Assembly (NCBI GenBank): GCA_014169315.1
Contig: AP022133.1
Span: 3,534,001 to 3,598,000, forward strand
Length of the DNA: 64,000 bases
Reading direction: 5' to 3'
Source: Enterobacter cloacae
GTDB lineage: Bacteria > Pseudomonadota > Gammaproteobacteria > Enterobacterales > Enterobacteriaceae
Shown: positions 17,037 through 28,994 of the stretch, one piece after another
Numbering within the stretch: the stretch's first letter is position 1
Layout: each line of letters begins with the position of its first letter
The notes under the pieces: model-generated
What the model was told of the DNA's origin: nothing
Database searches by the model: none
Seen by the model: the letters and a program-made list of their open reading frames with translations, nothing else
Position numbers and translations under genes: made by a program

Positions 17037-19664
17037 TTACAGTTTCGCGCTTACCCAGCCTTCAACGCTGGCCAATGCCGCAGGAAGTGCCGCCGCATCC
17101 GTACCACCAGCTTGCGCCATGTCCGGACGACCGCCCCCCTTGCCGCCCACCTGCTGAGCGACCATACCAATCAGTTCCCCTGCTTTAACGCGGTCGGTCA
17201 CATCCTTAGAGACGCCCGCAATCAGAGAAACCTTACCTTCTGCCACCGTCGCCAGCACGATAACTGTGGAACCAAGCTGGTTCTTCAGATCGTCGACCAT
17301 AGTGCGAAGCATTTTAGGCTCAACACCGGCCAGGCAGCTGACCAGCAGTTTGACACCCTTAATCTCTACCGCTTTGCTGGAGAGGCTTGCGCTCTCTTGT
17401 ACTGCTGCCTGCTCTTTCAACTGCTGCAGCTCTTTTTCCAGCTGACGGGTGCGATCCAGCGCAACACGCACTTTCTCACCCAGATTCTGGCTATCGCCTT
17501 TCAGCAACTGTGCGATGTCGTGCAGTTGGTCGCTCTGCGCATGCAGGCTGGCAATAGCACCTTCACCGGTCACCGCTTCAATACGACGAACACCTGCCGC
17601 CGTACCTGATTCAGAAACGATGCGGAACAGACCGATATCACCCGTACGGGAAGCGTGAGTACCACCGCACAGTTCGGTGGAGAAGTCGCCCATGCTCAGT
17701 ACGCGAACACGTTCGTCATATTTCTCACCAAACAGTGCCATCGCACCTTTCTTCTTCGCCGCTTCGAGCTCCATGATATGAGTTTCGATTGGCAGGTTAC
17801 GACGGATCTGCGCGTTGACCAGATCTTCCACCGCACGGATTTCAGATGGCTTCATCGCTTCGAAATGAGAGAAGTCGAAACGCAGAACCTTATCGTTAAC
17901 CAGAGAACCTTTCTGTGCAACGTGGGTACCCAGAACATCACGCAGGGCTGCGTGCATCAGGTGCGTTGCGGAGTGGTTCAGACGAATACGTGCACGGCGA
18001 ACTTCATCAACGTTAGCCTGAACGCCCTCACCCACTTTCAGAGAGCCGGAAACCAGTTTGCCCTGGTGACCAATAGCCTGACCGTATTTCTGGGTGTCAG
18101 TAACGTTGAAGCTAAAGCCGTCGCCTTTCAGTTCGCCTTTATCGCCAACCTGGCCGCCAGATTCGGCATAGAACGAGGTTTTGTCCAGAATCACAACCGC
18201 ATCCTGGCCTGCGCTGATGCTGTCTACGGCTTTACCGTCAACAAACAGAGCGGTCACTTTGCCGGTCAGTTCCAGATTTTCGTAGCCTTTGAATTCAGAC
18301 GCACCCTCAACGCGGATCATCGCGTTATAGTCTGCGCCAAAACCGCTGGATTCACGCGCACGACGACGCTGCTCTTCCATCGCAGCTTCAAAGCCCGCTT
18401 CGTCAACTTTGATGTTGCGCTCACGGCAAACGTCTGCCGTCAGGTCAACCGGGAAGCCGTAGGTATCGTACAGGCGGAAAGCGGTTTCGCCATCCAGCGT
18501 GTCGCCCTTGAGCTTAGCCAGCTCGTCATCCAGCAGCGCCAGACCACGCTCCAGAGTACGGGCAAACTGTTCTTCTTCGGTTTTCAGAACCTGTTCAACC
18601 TGCGCCTGCTGGCGTTTCAGTTCATCGCCCGCAGCGCCCATCACGCCAACCAGTGGCCCAACGAGTTTATAGAAGAAGGTGTCCTTCGCACCCAGCATGT
18701 TGCCATGACGGATAGCACGACGAATGATACGACGCAGCACGTAACCACGGTTTTCATTCGACGGAATAACACCGTCGGCAATCAGGAATGCACAGGAACG
18801 GATATGGTCTGCGATAACGCGCAGAGATTTGTTGTTCAGATCGGTTGCGCCCGTCACATCAGCAACGGCTTTGATCAGAGTACTGAACAGGTCAATCTCA
18901 TAGTTGGAGTTAACGTGCTGCAGAACAGCCGCGATACGCTCCAGACCCATACCGGTATCAACGGACGGCTTCGGCAACGGCTCCATCGTACCGTCAGCCT
19001 GACGGTTGAACTGCATGAAGACGATGTTCCAGATCTCAATGTAGCGATCGCCATCTTCTTCAGCACTTCCTGGAGGGCCACCCCAGATGTGGTCACCGTG
19101 ATCGTAGAAGATCTCGGTACATGGACCACAAGGGCCCGTATCGCCCATCTGCCAGAAGTTGTCAGACGCGTAAGGTGCGCCTTTGTTATCGCCGATGCGG
19201 ATAATACGTTCGCGCGGGATACCAACTTCTTTTTCCCAGATTTCGAAGGCTTCGTCATCGGTTTCATAGACGGTAACCCACAGACGCTCTTTCGGTAGGT
19301 TGAACCAGTTTTCACCGGTCAGCAGTTCCCACGCATACTGGATGGCGTCGTGTTTGAAATAGTCGCCGAAGCTGAAGTTGCCCAGCATTTCGAAGAAGGT
19401 ATGGTGACGCGCGGTGTAACCGACGTTTTCCAGGTCGTTGTGTTTACCGCCCGCACGCACGCAACGCTGTGAGGTTGTGGCGCGGGAATAATTACGCTTG
19501 TCGAGACCAAGGAATACATCCTTGAACTGGTTCATCCCGGCGTTGGTAAACAGTAGAGTCGGGTCGTTGTTCGGTACCAGGGAGCTGCTGGCAACAACCT
19601 GGTGTCCCTTACTATGGAAAAAATCGAGAAACGCCTGACGGATCTCAGCGGTGCTCTTGCTCAT
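17037..19664 (-). CDS. alaS: Alanyl-tRNA synthetase AlaS
   Basis: Charges tRNA-Ala and edits mis-acylated Ser and Gly. 875 residues (876 in E. coli). It contains the class II catalytic core at the N-terminus ([25 protein letters not shown]), the editing domain with zinc-binding HSATHLMH and CGGTHA motifs, and the C-terminal oligomerisation part, including a coiled-coil around residues 725-760 ([13 protein letters not shown]). It sits between csrA and recX-recA as in E. coli. A long antisense frame is only a shadow. Confidence 0.99.
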   Translation of the reverse strand: MSKSTAEIRQAFLDFFHSKGHQVVASSSLVPNNDPTLLFTNAGMNQFKDVFLGLDKRNYSRATTSQRCVRAGGKHNDLENVGYTARHHTFFEMLGNFSFGDYFKHDAIQYAWELLTGENWFNLPKERLWVTVYETDDEAFEIWEKEVGIPRERIIRIGDNKGAPYASDNFWQMGDTGPCGPCTEIFYDHGDHIWGGPPGSAEEDGDRYIEIWNIVFMQFNRQADGTMEPLPKPSVDTGMGLERIAAVLQHVNSNYEIDLFSTLIKAVADVTGATDLNNKSLRVIADHIRSCAFLIADGVIPSNENRGYVLRRIIRRAIRHGNMLGAKDTFFYKLVGPLVGVMGAAGDELKRQQAQVEQVLKTEEEQFARTLERGLALLDDELAKLKGDTLDGETAFRLYDTYGFPVDLTADVCRERNIKVDEAGFEAAMEEQRRRARESSGFGADYNAMIRVEGASEFKGYENLELTGKVTALFVDGKAVDSISAGQDAVVILDKTSFYAESGGQVGDKGELKGDGFSFNVTDTQKYGQAIGHQGKLVSGSLKVGEGVQANVDEVRRARIRLNHSATHLMHAALRDVLGTHVAQKGSLVNDKVLRFDFSHFEAMKPSEIRAVEDLVNAQIRRNLPIETHIMELEAAKKKGAMALFGEKYDERVRVLSMGDFSTELCGGTHASRTGDIGLFRIVSESGTAAGVRRIEAVTGEGAIASLHAQSDQLHDIAQLLKGDSQNLGEKVRVALDRTRQLEKELQQLKEQAAVQESASLSSKAVEIKGVKLLVSCLAGVEPKMLRTMVDDLKNQLGSTVIVLATVAEGKVSLIAGVSKDVTDRVKAGELIGMVAQQVGGKGGGRPDMAQAGGTDAAALPAALASVEGWVSAKL

Positions 19665-19795
19665 AATTATCCTGAAATCAAGCTAACGAAATGTCGTAGC
19701 AAGCCTGTACTGTTAAACAGTTGAACAGACCAGCTACTGGAAAAAGTGGGAATAAGATAAGTTTTCTTTAGTGGGAAGTAAAATCCCGCATGCGT

Positions 19796-20296
19796 TCAAT
19801 CGGTAAAATTGCGCCAGATATCCTGAATATCTTCCATCAGGAAGCCGCGGTAGAGCAAAAAGCGCTGAATTTTGATTTTGTCTGAAAATTCACGCGGCAG
19901 CGGTTCACCATATTTACGCATCGCCTGTTCTCTTGCCAGTTCGCACCAGTCGGTATCGCATTCGCGCATCGCTTTTTCAATGGATTCACGGGCTACGCCT
20001 TTCTGATTAAGCTCCTGGCGGATGCGCACGGGGCCGTATCCTTTGCGGCCACGGCTGGCGAGAAACCGGGAAGCAAAACGGTCATCATCCAGATAGTGAT
20101 GCTCGTAGCACCAGGCAATCACGCGGTCGTAATCTTCCGCGGTAGCATCAATCTCTTCCGGCCCATTTTTGCTCATGATGGGGGCGGAAAGTTTCCGCCG
20201 CAACTCTTGTTCGCTGTGGTCGCGCACAGCAAGAATACGTACCGCACGATCCAGTAAACGTGCGTACGCAGGACGACGAGTTGTCGGTTCACTCAT
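19796..20296 (-). CDS. recX: RecA inhibitor RecX
   Basis: 166-residue regulator that binds the RecA filament groove and limits its activity. It shows the tandem three-helix repeats of the RecX family: [24 protein letters not shown] start, [18 protein letters not shown] in the middle and a C-terminal [16 protein letters not shown] repeat. It follows recA by 67 bp on the same strand with the recA terminator between, so its expression is probably read-through, as in E. coli. Confidence 0.97.
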   Translation of the reverse strand: MSEPTTRRPAYARLLDRAVRILAVRDHSEQELRRKLSAPIMSKNGPEEIDATAEDYDRVIAWCYEHHYLDDDRFASRFLASRGRKGYGPVRIRQELNQKGVARESIEKAMRECDTDWCELAREQAMRKYGEPLPREFSDKIKIQRFLLYRGFLMEDIQDIWRNFTD

Positions 20297-20321
20297 AAAA
20301 AACCTGCTGGTTCAGAAATGC

Positions 20322-20346
20322 AAAAAGGGCCGCATCAGCAGCCCTT
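20322..20346 (-). terminator. recA terminator
   Basis: On the minus strand, AAGGGC and GCCCTT (20346-20325) frame a 10-nt loop and are followed by a T-run, just past the recA stop. It separates recA from recX. Confidence 0.75.
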
Positions 20347-20363
20347 CGTCTTTACACGAAACA

Positions 20364-21458
<1,095 letters not shown>

Positions 21459-21487
21459 TCACCGTGGATTTCTGTTCTGTTGGTGCA

Positions 21488-21515
21488 ATTATACTGTACA
21501 GTCATACAGTATCAA
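21488..21515 (-). promoter_or_regulatory. recA promoter
   Basis: On the minus strand, TTGATA (21515-21510) and TATAAT (21493-21488) are separated by 16 bp. The -35 overlaps the last codons and stop of the upstream gene pncC, and the spacer is filled by the LexA box. Confidence 0.85.
21492..21511 (-). promoter_or_regulatory. LexA (SOS) box of recA
   Basis: TACTGTACAGTCATACAGTA fits the consensus TACTG-N10-CAGTA exactly and lies between the -35 and -10 of recA, so bound LexA would exclude RNA polymerase. Confidence 0.92.
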
Positions 21516-22009
21516 GTGTTTTGTAGAAATTGTTGCCAGAGCGTTTTTAACGCATATTCGGTTGCCTGCCGACGCACGCTTTCGCGATTGCCGCTAAAGC
21601 ACTCCCGGCGAGTGATCCCTTCACCTTTTGAGGTGGCAAAACCAAACCAGACGGTACCGACGGGCTTCACGTCACTGCCACCGTCCGGCCCTGCGATGCC
21701 GCTGATCGAAATGGCATAATCGGCACGCGCCTCTTTCAGCGCCCCAATAGCCATCTCAATCACCACCGGTTCACTGACCGCACCATGCTGTTCAAGCGTC
21801 CCTTCACGCACGCCAATCATCTGTGCCTTAGCTTCGTTACTGTAGGTCACAAAGCCGCGTTCAAACCAGGCGGAACTGCCTGCAATATCCGTAATCACTT
21901 TGGCAACCCAGCCGCCAGTACAGGACTCTGCGGTGGTGATAGTCGCACCACGTTGCTTAAGCGCCAGCCCTACCACTTCGCTCAGCTGCATCAATTCATG
22001 GTCAGTCAT
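21512..22009 (-). CDS. pncC: Nicotinamide-nucleotide amidase PncC (CinA-type)
   Basis: Deamidates nicotinamide mononucleotide to nicotinate mononucleotide in the pyridine nucleotide cycle. 165 residues from MTDHELMQLS, as in E. coli; an upstream extension of 11 codons lacks support. Family motifs TTAESCTGGW (about 29-38, catalytic Ser region) and SISGIAGPDGGS are present. Its stop codon lies inside the recA promoter region, so the two genes are separated by fewer than 20 bp before the recA transcription start. Confidence 0.96.
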   Translation of the reverse strand: MTDHELMQLSEVVGLALKQRGATITTAESCTGGWVAKVITDIAGSSAWFERGFVTYSNEAKAQMIGVREGTLEQHGAVSEPVVIEMAIGALKEARADYAISISGIAGPDGGSDVKPVGTVWFGFATSKGEGITRRECFSGNRESVRRQATEYALKTLWQQFLQNT

Positions 22010-22139
22010 TATCGCTCCTGGCTTCGGAAAAACGTGCTGCACAAGATAGCACTTTCTCGTCCGATATGGGGACGAGCTTCGGGTTTTACGAGGGAGCTTC
22101 AGAAAAAAGCCGATGCGGGTGCACCGGCTACAGGAAAGA

Positions 22140-23018
22140 TTATTTCATACTGTCCGCAAGGGTATTCACATTGTGGCGAAACGCGTTGATGTAGGTATCT
22201 GCCACACCACCTTTTGCCGACAGCGCTTCCGGGTAAAGCTCCCCGCCCGGCTGCGCGCCCGTCGCACTGGCAATCTGTTTCACCAGACGCGGGTCGAGCT
22301 GGTTTTCCATAAACCAGGTTTTCACGCCGTCCATTTTAATCTGGTTAATGATCTCCGCGACCTGCGCCGCGCTGGCCTCACTCTCTGATGACAGCCCTTG
22401 CGGTGCCATAAAAGTCACACCGTAGGCACGGCTAAAATACCCGAACGCATCATGGCTGGTCAGCACTTTACGTTTCTCCTGCGGGATTTGGCTAAAGCGC
22501 GTTTTAGCCCAGTTATCCAGTTGGGTGAGCTGTTTGATATAGGGCTTACCGGAGGCTTCCAGCGCCACTTTATCTTCAGGATCGGCGTTCACCAGCCCCG
22601 AGAGGATATTTTGCGCATACAGCGCCCCGTTCGCCGCGCTATTCCACGCATGTGGGTCGGTCACGGTTTTGCTATCCTCTTCCAGAGTATGAGTTTTCAC
22701 TCCTGTGGAGGCCACAACGAGCTGGCCCTTAAAGCCAGAGGCTTTTACTAGCCGGTCGAGCCAGCCCTCCAGCCCCAGACCGTTTACCACCACGACGTCA
22801 GCCTTACTCAGCGCTGCGCTGTCTTTCGGCGACGGTTCGAAAGTATGCGGGTCACCGTCCGGCCCGACCAGCGTCGTCACCTTCACGTGATCGCCCCCCA
22901 CCTGCCGGGTGATATCCCCCAGTATGGAAAAGCTGGTCACCACGTTGAGCGTTTTCGCCATCACACTGTGTGACATCATCCCCAGCGCGAGCGCCACTGC
23001 TAACCCTGTACGTTTCAT
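22140..23018 (-). CDS. Zinc-type ABC transporter substrate-binding protein (cluster A-I)
   Basis: 292-residue periplasmic metal-binding protein with a signal peptide (about 1-21, ending VMA-KTLNVV). Three His ligands are visible: His58 in DPHTFEP, His123 in DPHAWN and His189 in SHDAFGYF. A fourth, acidic ligand probably lies in the LYPEALS region. Manganese-type relatives carry Glu at the third position, so His189 argues for zinc. The His-rich loop of ZnuA is absent. The start has AAGGGGAAACG upstream; 53 additional upstream codons are not supported. Last gene of a four-gene operon. Confidence 0.88.
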   Translation of the reverse strand: MKRTGLAVALALGMMSHSVMAKTLNVVTSFSILGDITRQVGGDHVKVTTLVGPDGDPHTFEPSPKDSAALSKADVVVVNGLGLEGWLDRLVKASGFKGQLVVASTGVKTHTLEEDSKTVTDPHAWNSAANGALYAQNILSGLVNADPEDKVALEASGKPYIKQLTQLDNWAKTRFSQIPQEKRKVLTSHDAFGYFSRAYGVTFMAPQGLSSESEASAAQVAEIINQIKMDGVKTWFMENQLDPRLVKQIASATGAQPGGELYPEALSAKGGVADTYINAFRHNVNTLADSMK

Positions 23019-23032
23019 CGTTTCCCCTTGCG

Positions 23033-23893
23033 TTAAAAAAGCGCACGCAGGCTGCCTGCCAGCCTGCTGCGCGTGCCAAATAAAATGGAAATAAAGAACA
23101 GCGCGCTGGCCGTCAGGACGATGGACGGCCCGGCGGGTAGACTCATCGCCCAGGAGAGGCTCAGCCCCAGCCACGCGCAGAAAATGCCGCTAATACCTGC
23201 CATCAGCAGCAATCCTGGTAGGGTGCGTACCCAGCAGCGGGCCACCACTGCGGGTAACATCATCAGCCCCACGGCCATCAGCGTGCCAAGTACCTGAAAA
23301 CCGGCTACCAGGTTGAGCACCAGCAATGCCAGAAACAGGCCGTGTAATAAGCCGGGCACCCCGCGAGCGTTCACCTGCAGCCAGGCGGTATCAAACGCTT
23401 CGGTCACCAGCCCACGATAGAAAATAGCCAGCATCATCAGTGTGAAGATGCAAACGCCGGTCACAAACAGCGCGGCATCGTTGTCCACGGCGAGAATAGA
23501 GCCAAACAGCAGATGCAGCAGATCGACGTTCGAACCGTGCAACGACACCAGCGTGACGCCCAACGCCAGCGATCCCAGATAGAACCCCGCAAAGCTGGCA
23601 TCCTCTTTAAGCGGCGTACGGCGGCTCACCAGCCCGGCCACCAGCGCAACGGTAATTCCGGCGATAAAGCCACCAATACTCATCGCCAGCAGTGACATTC
23701 CGCTCAGCAAATATCCCACGGCGACACCGGGCAAAATGGCGTGAGAGAGTGCATCGCCCATCAGGCTCATCCGGCGCAACTGAAGAAATACACCCAACGC
23801 GGTAGTGCTGACCGAGAGCGCCAGGCAGACCACCAGCGCACGACGCATAAAGCCGTAGTCGATAAACGGCTGAAAAAAGAGATGCCAGATCAT
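23033..23893 (-). CDS. Metal ABC transporter permease (ABC-3 family, ZnuB-like)
   Basis: 286-residue inner-membrane permease with about eight hydrophobic segments. The segment LMGDALSHAILPGVAVGYLL (about 44-63) is the family hallmark, probably contacting metal in transit. Its start overlaps the ATPase end by 4 bp, and the binding-protein gene follows after 14 bp. It is not the main znuB gene, which lies elsewhere next to znuA in enterobacteria (established knowledge); this would be an accessory system. Confidence 0.88.
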   Translation of the reverse strand: MIWHLFFQPFIDYGFMRRALVVCLALSVSTTALGVFLQLRRMSLMGDALSHAILPGVAVGYLLSGMSLLAMSIGGFIAGITVALVAGLVSRRTPLKEDASFAGFYLGSLALGVTLVSLHGSNVDLLHLLFGSILAVDNDAALFVTGVCIFTLMMLAIFYRGLVTEAFDTAWLQVNARGVPGLLHGLFLALLVLNLVAGFQVLGTLMAVGLMMLPAVVARCWVRTLPGLLLMAGISGIFCAWLGLSLSWAMSLPAGPSIVLTASALFFISILFGTRSRLAGSLRALF

Positions 23894-24543
23894 GCCACCC
23901 TCACCCGTTCGGTTTTCCAGAGGGGGGTATCAACATCCAGCCGCAATGTCTGCGGGAAGTGGCGCGACACGCGTTCGCTGTCATGCAACACGGCGAGCAG
24001 GGTCTGCCCCTGCTGATACATCTCCAGCATCAGCGCCATCAGCACATTGCAGGTGACTTCATCAACGCCGGTAAACGGTTCATCGAGCATCACCAGCGGA
24101 GCCTGCTGCACGAGTACGCGCGCAAACAGCATGCGCTGAAACTGGCCGCCGGACAGTTCATCAATAGTTGATAACGCCATCGACTCCAGCCCCACACGCT
24201 CAAGGGCTTCGGTAATACGCAGCCGCGTGTCGCGACGAAAACCAGAAAAAAGCGAAATCCCCGGCCAACAGCCCATACTCACCACGTCCTGCACGGTCAG
24301 TGGAAATTGCGCCTCCAGCGCGTGGCGCTGCGCCAGCCAGCCAATCACCGGGCGTTTACCCTGCCAGCGAAAATCGCCGCTTACAGGGGGAATAAACCCG
24401 GCGAGCGTTTTCAGTAATGTGGATTTCCCGCATCCGTTAGCACCGATAATCGCGGTCATGCTTCCGCGTTCAATGACACCCGACAGAGGACGCGTAACAG
24501 GCTGGCGGTCATACCCCGCCATCAGTTCGTTCATTACGATCAT
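23890..24543 (-). CDS. Metal ABC transporter ATP-binding protein (ZnuC-like)
   Basis: 217-residue ATPase, short for the family. Walker A is GANGCGKST (about 34-42), the signature LSGGQFQR (about 128-135), Walker B LVMLDEP and the H-loop His in AVLHDSERV. It lies between a 35-codon hydrophobic ORF (4-bp ATGA overlap) and the permease (4-bp overlap), so the genes appear translationally coupled. Confidence 0.88.
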   Translation of the reverse strand: MIVMNELMAGYDRQPVTRPLSGVIERGSMTAIIGANGCGKSTLLKTLAGFIPPVSGDFRWQGKRPVIGWLAQRHALEAQFPLTVQDVVSMGCWPGISLFSGFRRDTRLRITEALERVGLESMALSTIDELSGGQFQRMLFARVLVQQAPLVMLDEPFTGVDEVTCNVLMALMLEMYQQGQTLLAVLHDSERVSRHFPQTLRLDVDTPLWKTERVRVA

Positions 24544-24647
24544 GGCAAAACCACCGCCCAGCTCACGGCCAGCCCGATAAACACAATAAGCACCAGTGCC
24601 AACAGAAGCCGGACTGACGCGGATAAAGAGAAAAGGGACGTTGACAT
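24540..24647 (-). CDS. 35-residue hydrophobic peptide heading the zinc ABC operon
   Basis: An ORF of 36 codons reads MSTSLFSLSASVRLLLALVL followed by IVFIGLAVSWAVVLP. It has a polar N-terminus, one Arg, then one membrane-spanning stretch (about 13-34). Its TGA overlaps the ATG of the ATPase as ATGA. It begins 17 bp after the Zur-like palindrome, so it is the first reading frame of the operon. I do not recognise a family. It could be a small accessory subunit of the transporter or only a coupling leader; a weak ribosome site makes expression uncertain. Confidence 0.5.
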   Translation of the reverse strand: MSTSLFSLSASVRLLLALVLIVFIGLAVSWAVVLP

Positions 24648-24664
24648 CTCGACACCACGTTAAA

Positions 24665-24679
24665 TGTTATAACATAACA
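24665..24679 (-). promoter_or_regulatory. Probable Zur-binding palindrome
   Basis: TGTTATAACATAACA, embedded in AAATGTTATAACATAACAAT, matches the enterobacterial Zur consensus (GAAATGTTATA-N-TATAACATTTC) over most positions. It lies 18 bp upstream of the first ORF of the zinc-type ABC operon, consistent with repression when zinc is plentiful. Confidence 0.75.
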
Positions 24680-24753
24680 ATAATGAAAGAAAACGAAGAT
24701 GTAAACGAAGAGGATTGAACAGGAGTGTGGCGAAATGTTTCTGTGGTATTTCC

Positions 24754-24771
24754 CCCTCCCGTGGGAGAGGG
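24754..24771. repeat. Intergenic hairpin repeat, copy 4
   Basis: CCCTCCC/GGGAGAGGG palindrome in the gap between mltB and the zinc operon, of the same family as at 700-747. Confidence 0.5.
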
Positions 24772-24804
24772 TGAGAGCATCAGTCTGCGCTGTGTCTGCA
24801 TTAT

Positions 24805-24834
24805 TGCCGGGTGGCGGCGTTGCCTTACCCGGCA
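24805..24834. repeat. REP element
   Basis: TGCCGGGTGGCGGCGTTGCC followed by TTACCCGGCA: a typical enterobacterial REP palindrome (GCCGGGT...ACCCGGC) with the central GGCGGC..GCC bulge. It lies 17 bp past the mltB stop. Confidence 0.8.
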
Positions 24835-24850
24835 TACTCAACCGGACTGA

Positions 24851-25951
24851 TTATTGACTAAACGGTGATGCCGCGGGTGCACGCGCCTGCGAAACTGCCA
24901 GCCCCAGTTGCCACACCGCCATTGCATAGTGCGTGCTGTGGTTATAGCGGGTGATAGTGTAGAAGTTTGGCAGCCCGTACCAGTACTGATAGCCCGTCCC
25001 CACATCCAGACGCAACAGGCTCGCCTGTTGTGCATTACCCAGAGGCTGCGTTGGCGTCAGACCTGCCGCTGTCAGCTGCGAAATGCTGTAGTTAGTTTTA
25101 AAACCATTTTCCAGCCCCGGAGCCTGGCCGTTAGCCTGCACTGCCACCTGGCCGCCCGCGACCCAACCGTGTGATTTGAAGTAGTTCGCCACACTACCAA
25201 TGGCATCCACCGGATCCCACAGGTTGATATGACCATCACCGTTAAAGTCGACGGCAAATTGCTTATAGGATGACGGCATAAACTGACCGTAGCCCATCGC
25301 ACCGGCAAACGACCCTTTCAGATCCAGCGGATCGTCCTGTTCGTTGCGCGCCATCAGCAGGAAGGTTTCCAGCTCGGACGAGAAATACTCGGCGCGACGC
25401 GGGTAGTTAAAGGAGAGTGTTGCCAGCGCATCGAGAATGCGGGTTTTCCCCATCACGCGGCCCCAGCGGGTTTCCACGCCGATGATCCCGACGATGATTT
25501 CAGGCGGTACGCCGTAAACCTGCCATGCACGGTTAAGGGCATCTTCATACTGATTCCAGAACACCACGCCATTTTGCACGTTGTCCGGGGTAATAAACTG
25601 TTTGCGATAGCGCAGCCACGCACCGTTTGGCCCAGTCGGCGCTTGCGCCGTCGGTGCCTGTCTGTCCATCAGGCGCAGAACGTAGTCCAGACGTTTTGCC
25701 TGAGACAAAATTTCATGCAGTTGCTGCCTGTCAAAGCCGTGTTTGCTCACCATGTTATCGATGAACTGCTCGGCCGCCGGGTTATTCGCGAAGTCACCGC
25801 CCATCTGCATCATATTATGCTGCGGCTCCAGCAAGAATCCCCCGGAAGGCGTGCCAGCCGTAGGCTGAGCAGCTTCGGTTTTAGGTTTGCTACTACAGGC
25901 AGACAGAAGAATAAGCGCAGGTAACAACGCTGCATAACGACGCTTGAACAT
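24851..25951 (-). CDS. mltB: Membrane-bound lytic transglycosylase B (MltB)
   Basis: Outer-membrane lipoprotein that cleaves peptidoglycan between MurNAc and GlcNAc to form 1,6-anhydro ends. 366 residues from MFKRRYAALL (361 in E. coli); 19 more upstream codons are not used. The lipobox LLSAC places the lipidated Cys near residue 19. The catalytic Glu is in GVETRWGR. An EF-hand-like loop DFNGDGHINLWD (calcium-binding in E. coli Slt35) is present. It lies between the zinc operon and the sorbitol operon. Confidence 0.96.
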   Translation of the reverse strand: MFKRRYAALLPALILLSACSSKPKTEAAQPTAGTPSGGFLLEPQHNMMQMGGDFANNPAAEQFIDNMVSKHGFDRQQLHEILSQAKRLDYVLRLMDRQAPTAQAPTGPNGAWLRYRKQFITPDNVQNGVVFWNQYEDALNRAWQVYGVPPEIIVGIIGVETRWGRVMGKTRILDALATLSFNYPRRAEYFSSELETFLLMARNEQDDPLDLKGSFAGAMGYGQFMPSSYKQFAVDFNGDGHINLWDPVDAIGSVANYFKSHGWVAGGQVAVQANGQAPGLENGFKTNYSISQLTAAGLTPTQPLGNAQQASLLRLDVGTGYQYWYGLPNFYTITRYNHSTHYAMAVWQLGLAVSQARAPAASPFSQ

Positions 25952-27757
<1,806 letters not shown>

Positions 27758-27769
27758 GAGGTTCCTGCG

Positions 27770-28132
27770 ATGACCGTGATTTACCAAACCACCATTACCC
27801 GCATCGGGCAGAGCGCAGCCGATGCGCTCAGTGACCAGATGCTGATCACCTTCCGCGAAGGTGCGCCAGCGGATATTGAAGAGTTTTGTTTTATCCATTG
27901 CCACGGCGAGCTGAACGGTGAGCTGAAGGCCGGCAGTCAGCTGGAGCTGGGTGAAACGCGTTATGCCGTCACCGCCGTGGGTGACGTGGCTGAGCAAAAC
28001 CTGCGTGAACTGGGCCACATCACCCTGCGTTTTGATGGCCAGTCGCAGGCGGAATACCCCGGTACGGTTCACGTGGATGGCCCGGTTCCACAGGTCGTAA
28101 CCCCAGGCTGCACGTTAAAATTTGTTGCGTAA
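27770..28132 (+). CDS. srlB: Sorbitol PTS EIIA component SrlB
   Basis: 120-residue cytoplasmic IIA of the glucitol family, which takes phosphate from HPr on a His (FCFIHCHGELNGEL, about 40-53, holds the likely active His) and passes it to SrlE. Length is near the 123 of E. coli. It sits between srlE and srlD with short gaps. Confidence 0.96.
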   Translation: MTVIYQTTITRIGQSAADALSDQMLITFREGAPADIEEFCFIHCHGELNGELKAGSQLELGETRYAVTAVGDVAEQNLRELGHITLRFDGQSQAEYPGTVHVDGPVPQVVTPGCTLKFVA

Positions 28133-28147
28133 TTTAAGGAGAAAGAT

Positions 28148-28927
28148 ATGAGTCAGGTTGCCGTTGTCATTGGTGGGGGACAAACCTTAGGAGAGTTCAT
28201 CTGCCGTGGGCTTGCCGCAGAGGGTTACCGCGTAGCGGTAGTGGATATTCAGAGTGAAAAAGCCGCGCGCGTGGCGGACACCATCAACACCGAGTTTGGC
28301 GAAGGGATGGCGTACGGGTTTGGAGCCGATGCCACCAGCGAACAGAGCGTGATGGCGCTCGCTCGCGGTGTGGATGAGATTTTTGGCCGCTCTGACCTGC
28401 TGGTCTACAGTGCCGGGATTGCAAAAGCGGCATTTATCAGCGACTTCGCGCTGGGCGATTTCGACCGCTCGCTGCAGGTCAATCTGGTGGGGTATTTCCT
28501 CTGTGCCCGCGAGTTTTCACGCCTGATGATCCGCGACGGAATTCAGGGACGCATCATTCAGATCAACTCCAAATCGGGTAAAGTGGGCAGCAAACACAAC
28601 TCCGGTTACAGCGCGGCCAAATTTGGCGGCGTGGGCCTGACGCAGTCGCTGGCACTGGATCTGGCCGAATACGGCATTACCGTACACTCGCTGATGCTCG
28701 GCAACCTGCTGAAGTCACCGATGTTCCAGTCCCTGCTGCCGCAGTATGCCACCAAACTCGGTATCAACGCCGACGAAGTGGAGCAATATTACATCGACAA
28801 AGTGCCGTTGAAGCGCGGCTGCGACTATCAGGACGTGCTGAATATGCTGCTGTTTTACGCCAGCCCGAAAGCGTCTTACTGCACCGGGCAGTCGATTAAC
28901 GTGACCGGTGGGCAGGTCATGTTCTGA
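28148..28927 (+). CDS. srlD: Sorbitol-6-phosphate 2-dehydrogenase SrlD
   Basis: 259-residue short-chain dehydrogenase oxidising sorbitol-6-phosphate to fructose-6-phosphate with NAD+. The nucleotide loop GGGQTLGEFI (about 8-17) is a variant of the usual TGxxxGxG. The catalytic Ser in INSKSGKVG and the YSAAK pair (Tyr/Lys, about 155-159) are present. AAGGAGAAAG precedes the start. It ends at an intergenic hairpin repeat before srlM. Confidence 0.97.
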   Translation: MSQVAVVIGGGQTLGEFICRGLAAEGYRVAVVDIQSEKAARVADTINTEFGEGMAYGFGADATSEQSVMALARGVDEIFGRSDLLVYSAGIAKAAFISDFALGDFDRSLQVNLVGYFLCAREFSRLMIRDGIQGRIIQINSKSGKVGSKHNSGYSAAKFGGVGLTQSLALDLAEYGITVHSLMLGNLLKSPMFQSLLPQYATKLGINADEVEQYYIDKVPLKRGCDYQDVLNMLLFYASPKASYCTGQSINVTGGQVMF

Positions 28928-28941
28928 TCGAGCAGCCTGAT

Positions 28942-28975
28942 GCCCTCACCCTACCCCTCTCCCGCCGGAGAGGGG
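28942..28975. repeat. Intergenic hairpin repeat, copy 5 (inside the srl operon)
   Basis: CCCCTCTCC (28954-28962) pairs with GGAGAGGGG (28967-28975), preceded by TGCCCTCACC. It lies between srlD and srlM and could lower downstream expression or protect the srlAEBD message (inference). Confidence 0.6.
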
Positions 28976-28994
28976 AAAAAAACAAGGAGCTGAT

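Noticed and set aside
17655..19298. 547-codon plus-strand reading frame
   Set aside because: It is the antisense shadow of alaS; it has no recognisable domain and the alaS frame is full length and certain.
24735..24858. Plus-strand mini-ORF starting MFLWYFPLPWERVRAS
   Set aside because: It is made up of the hairpin repeat and the REP element and overlaps the end of mltB.
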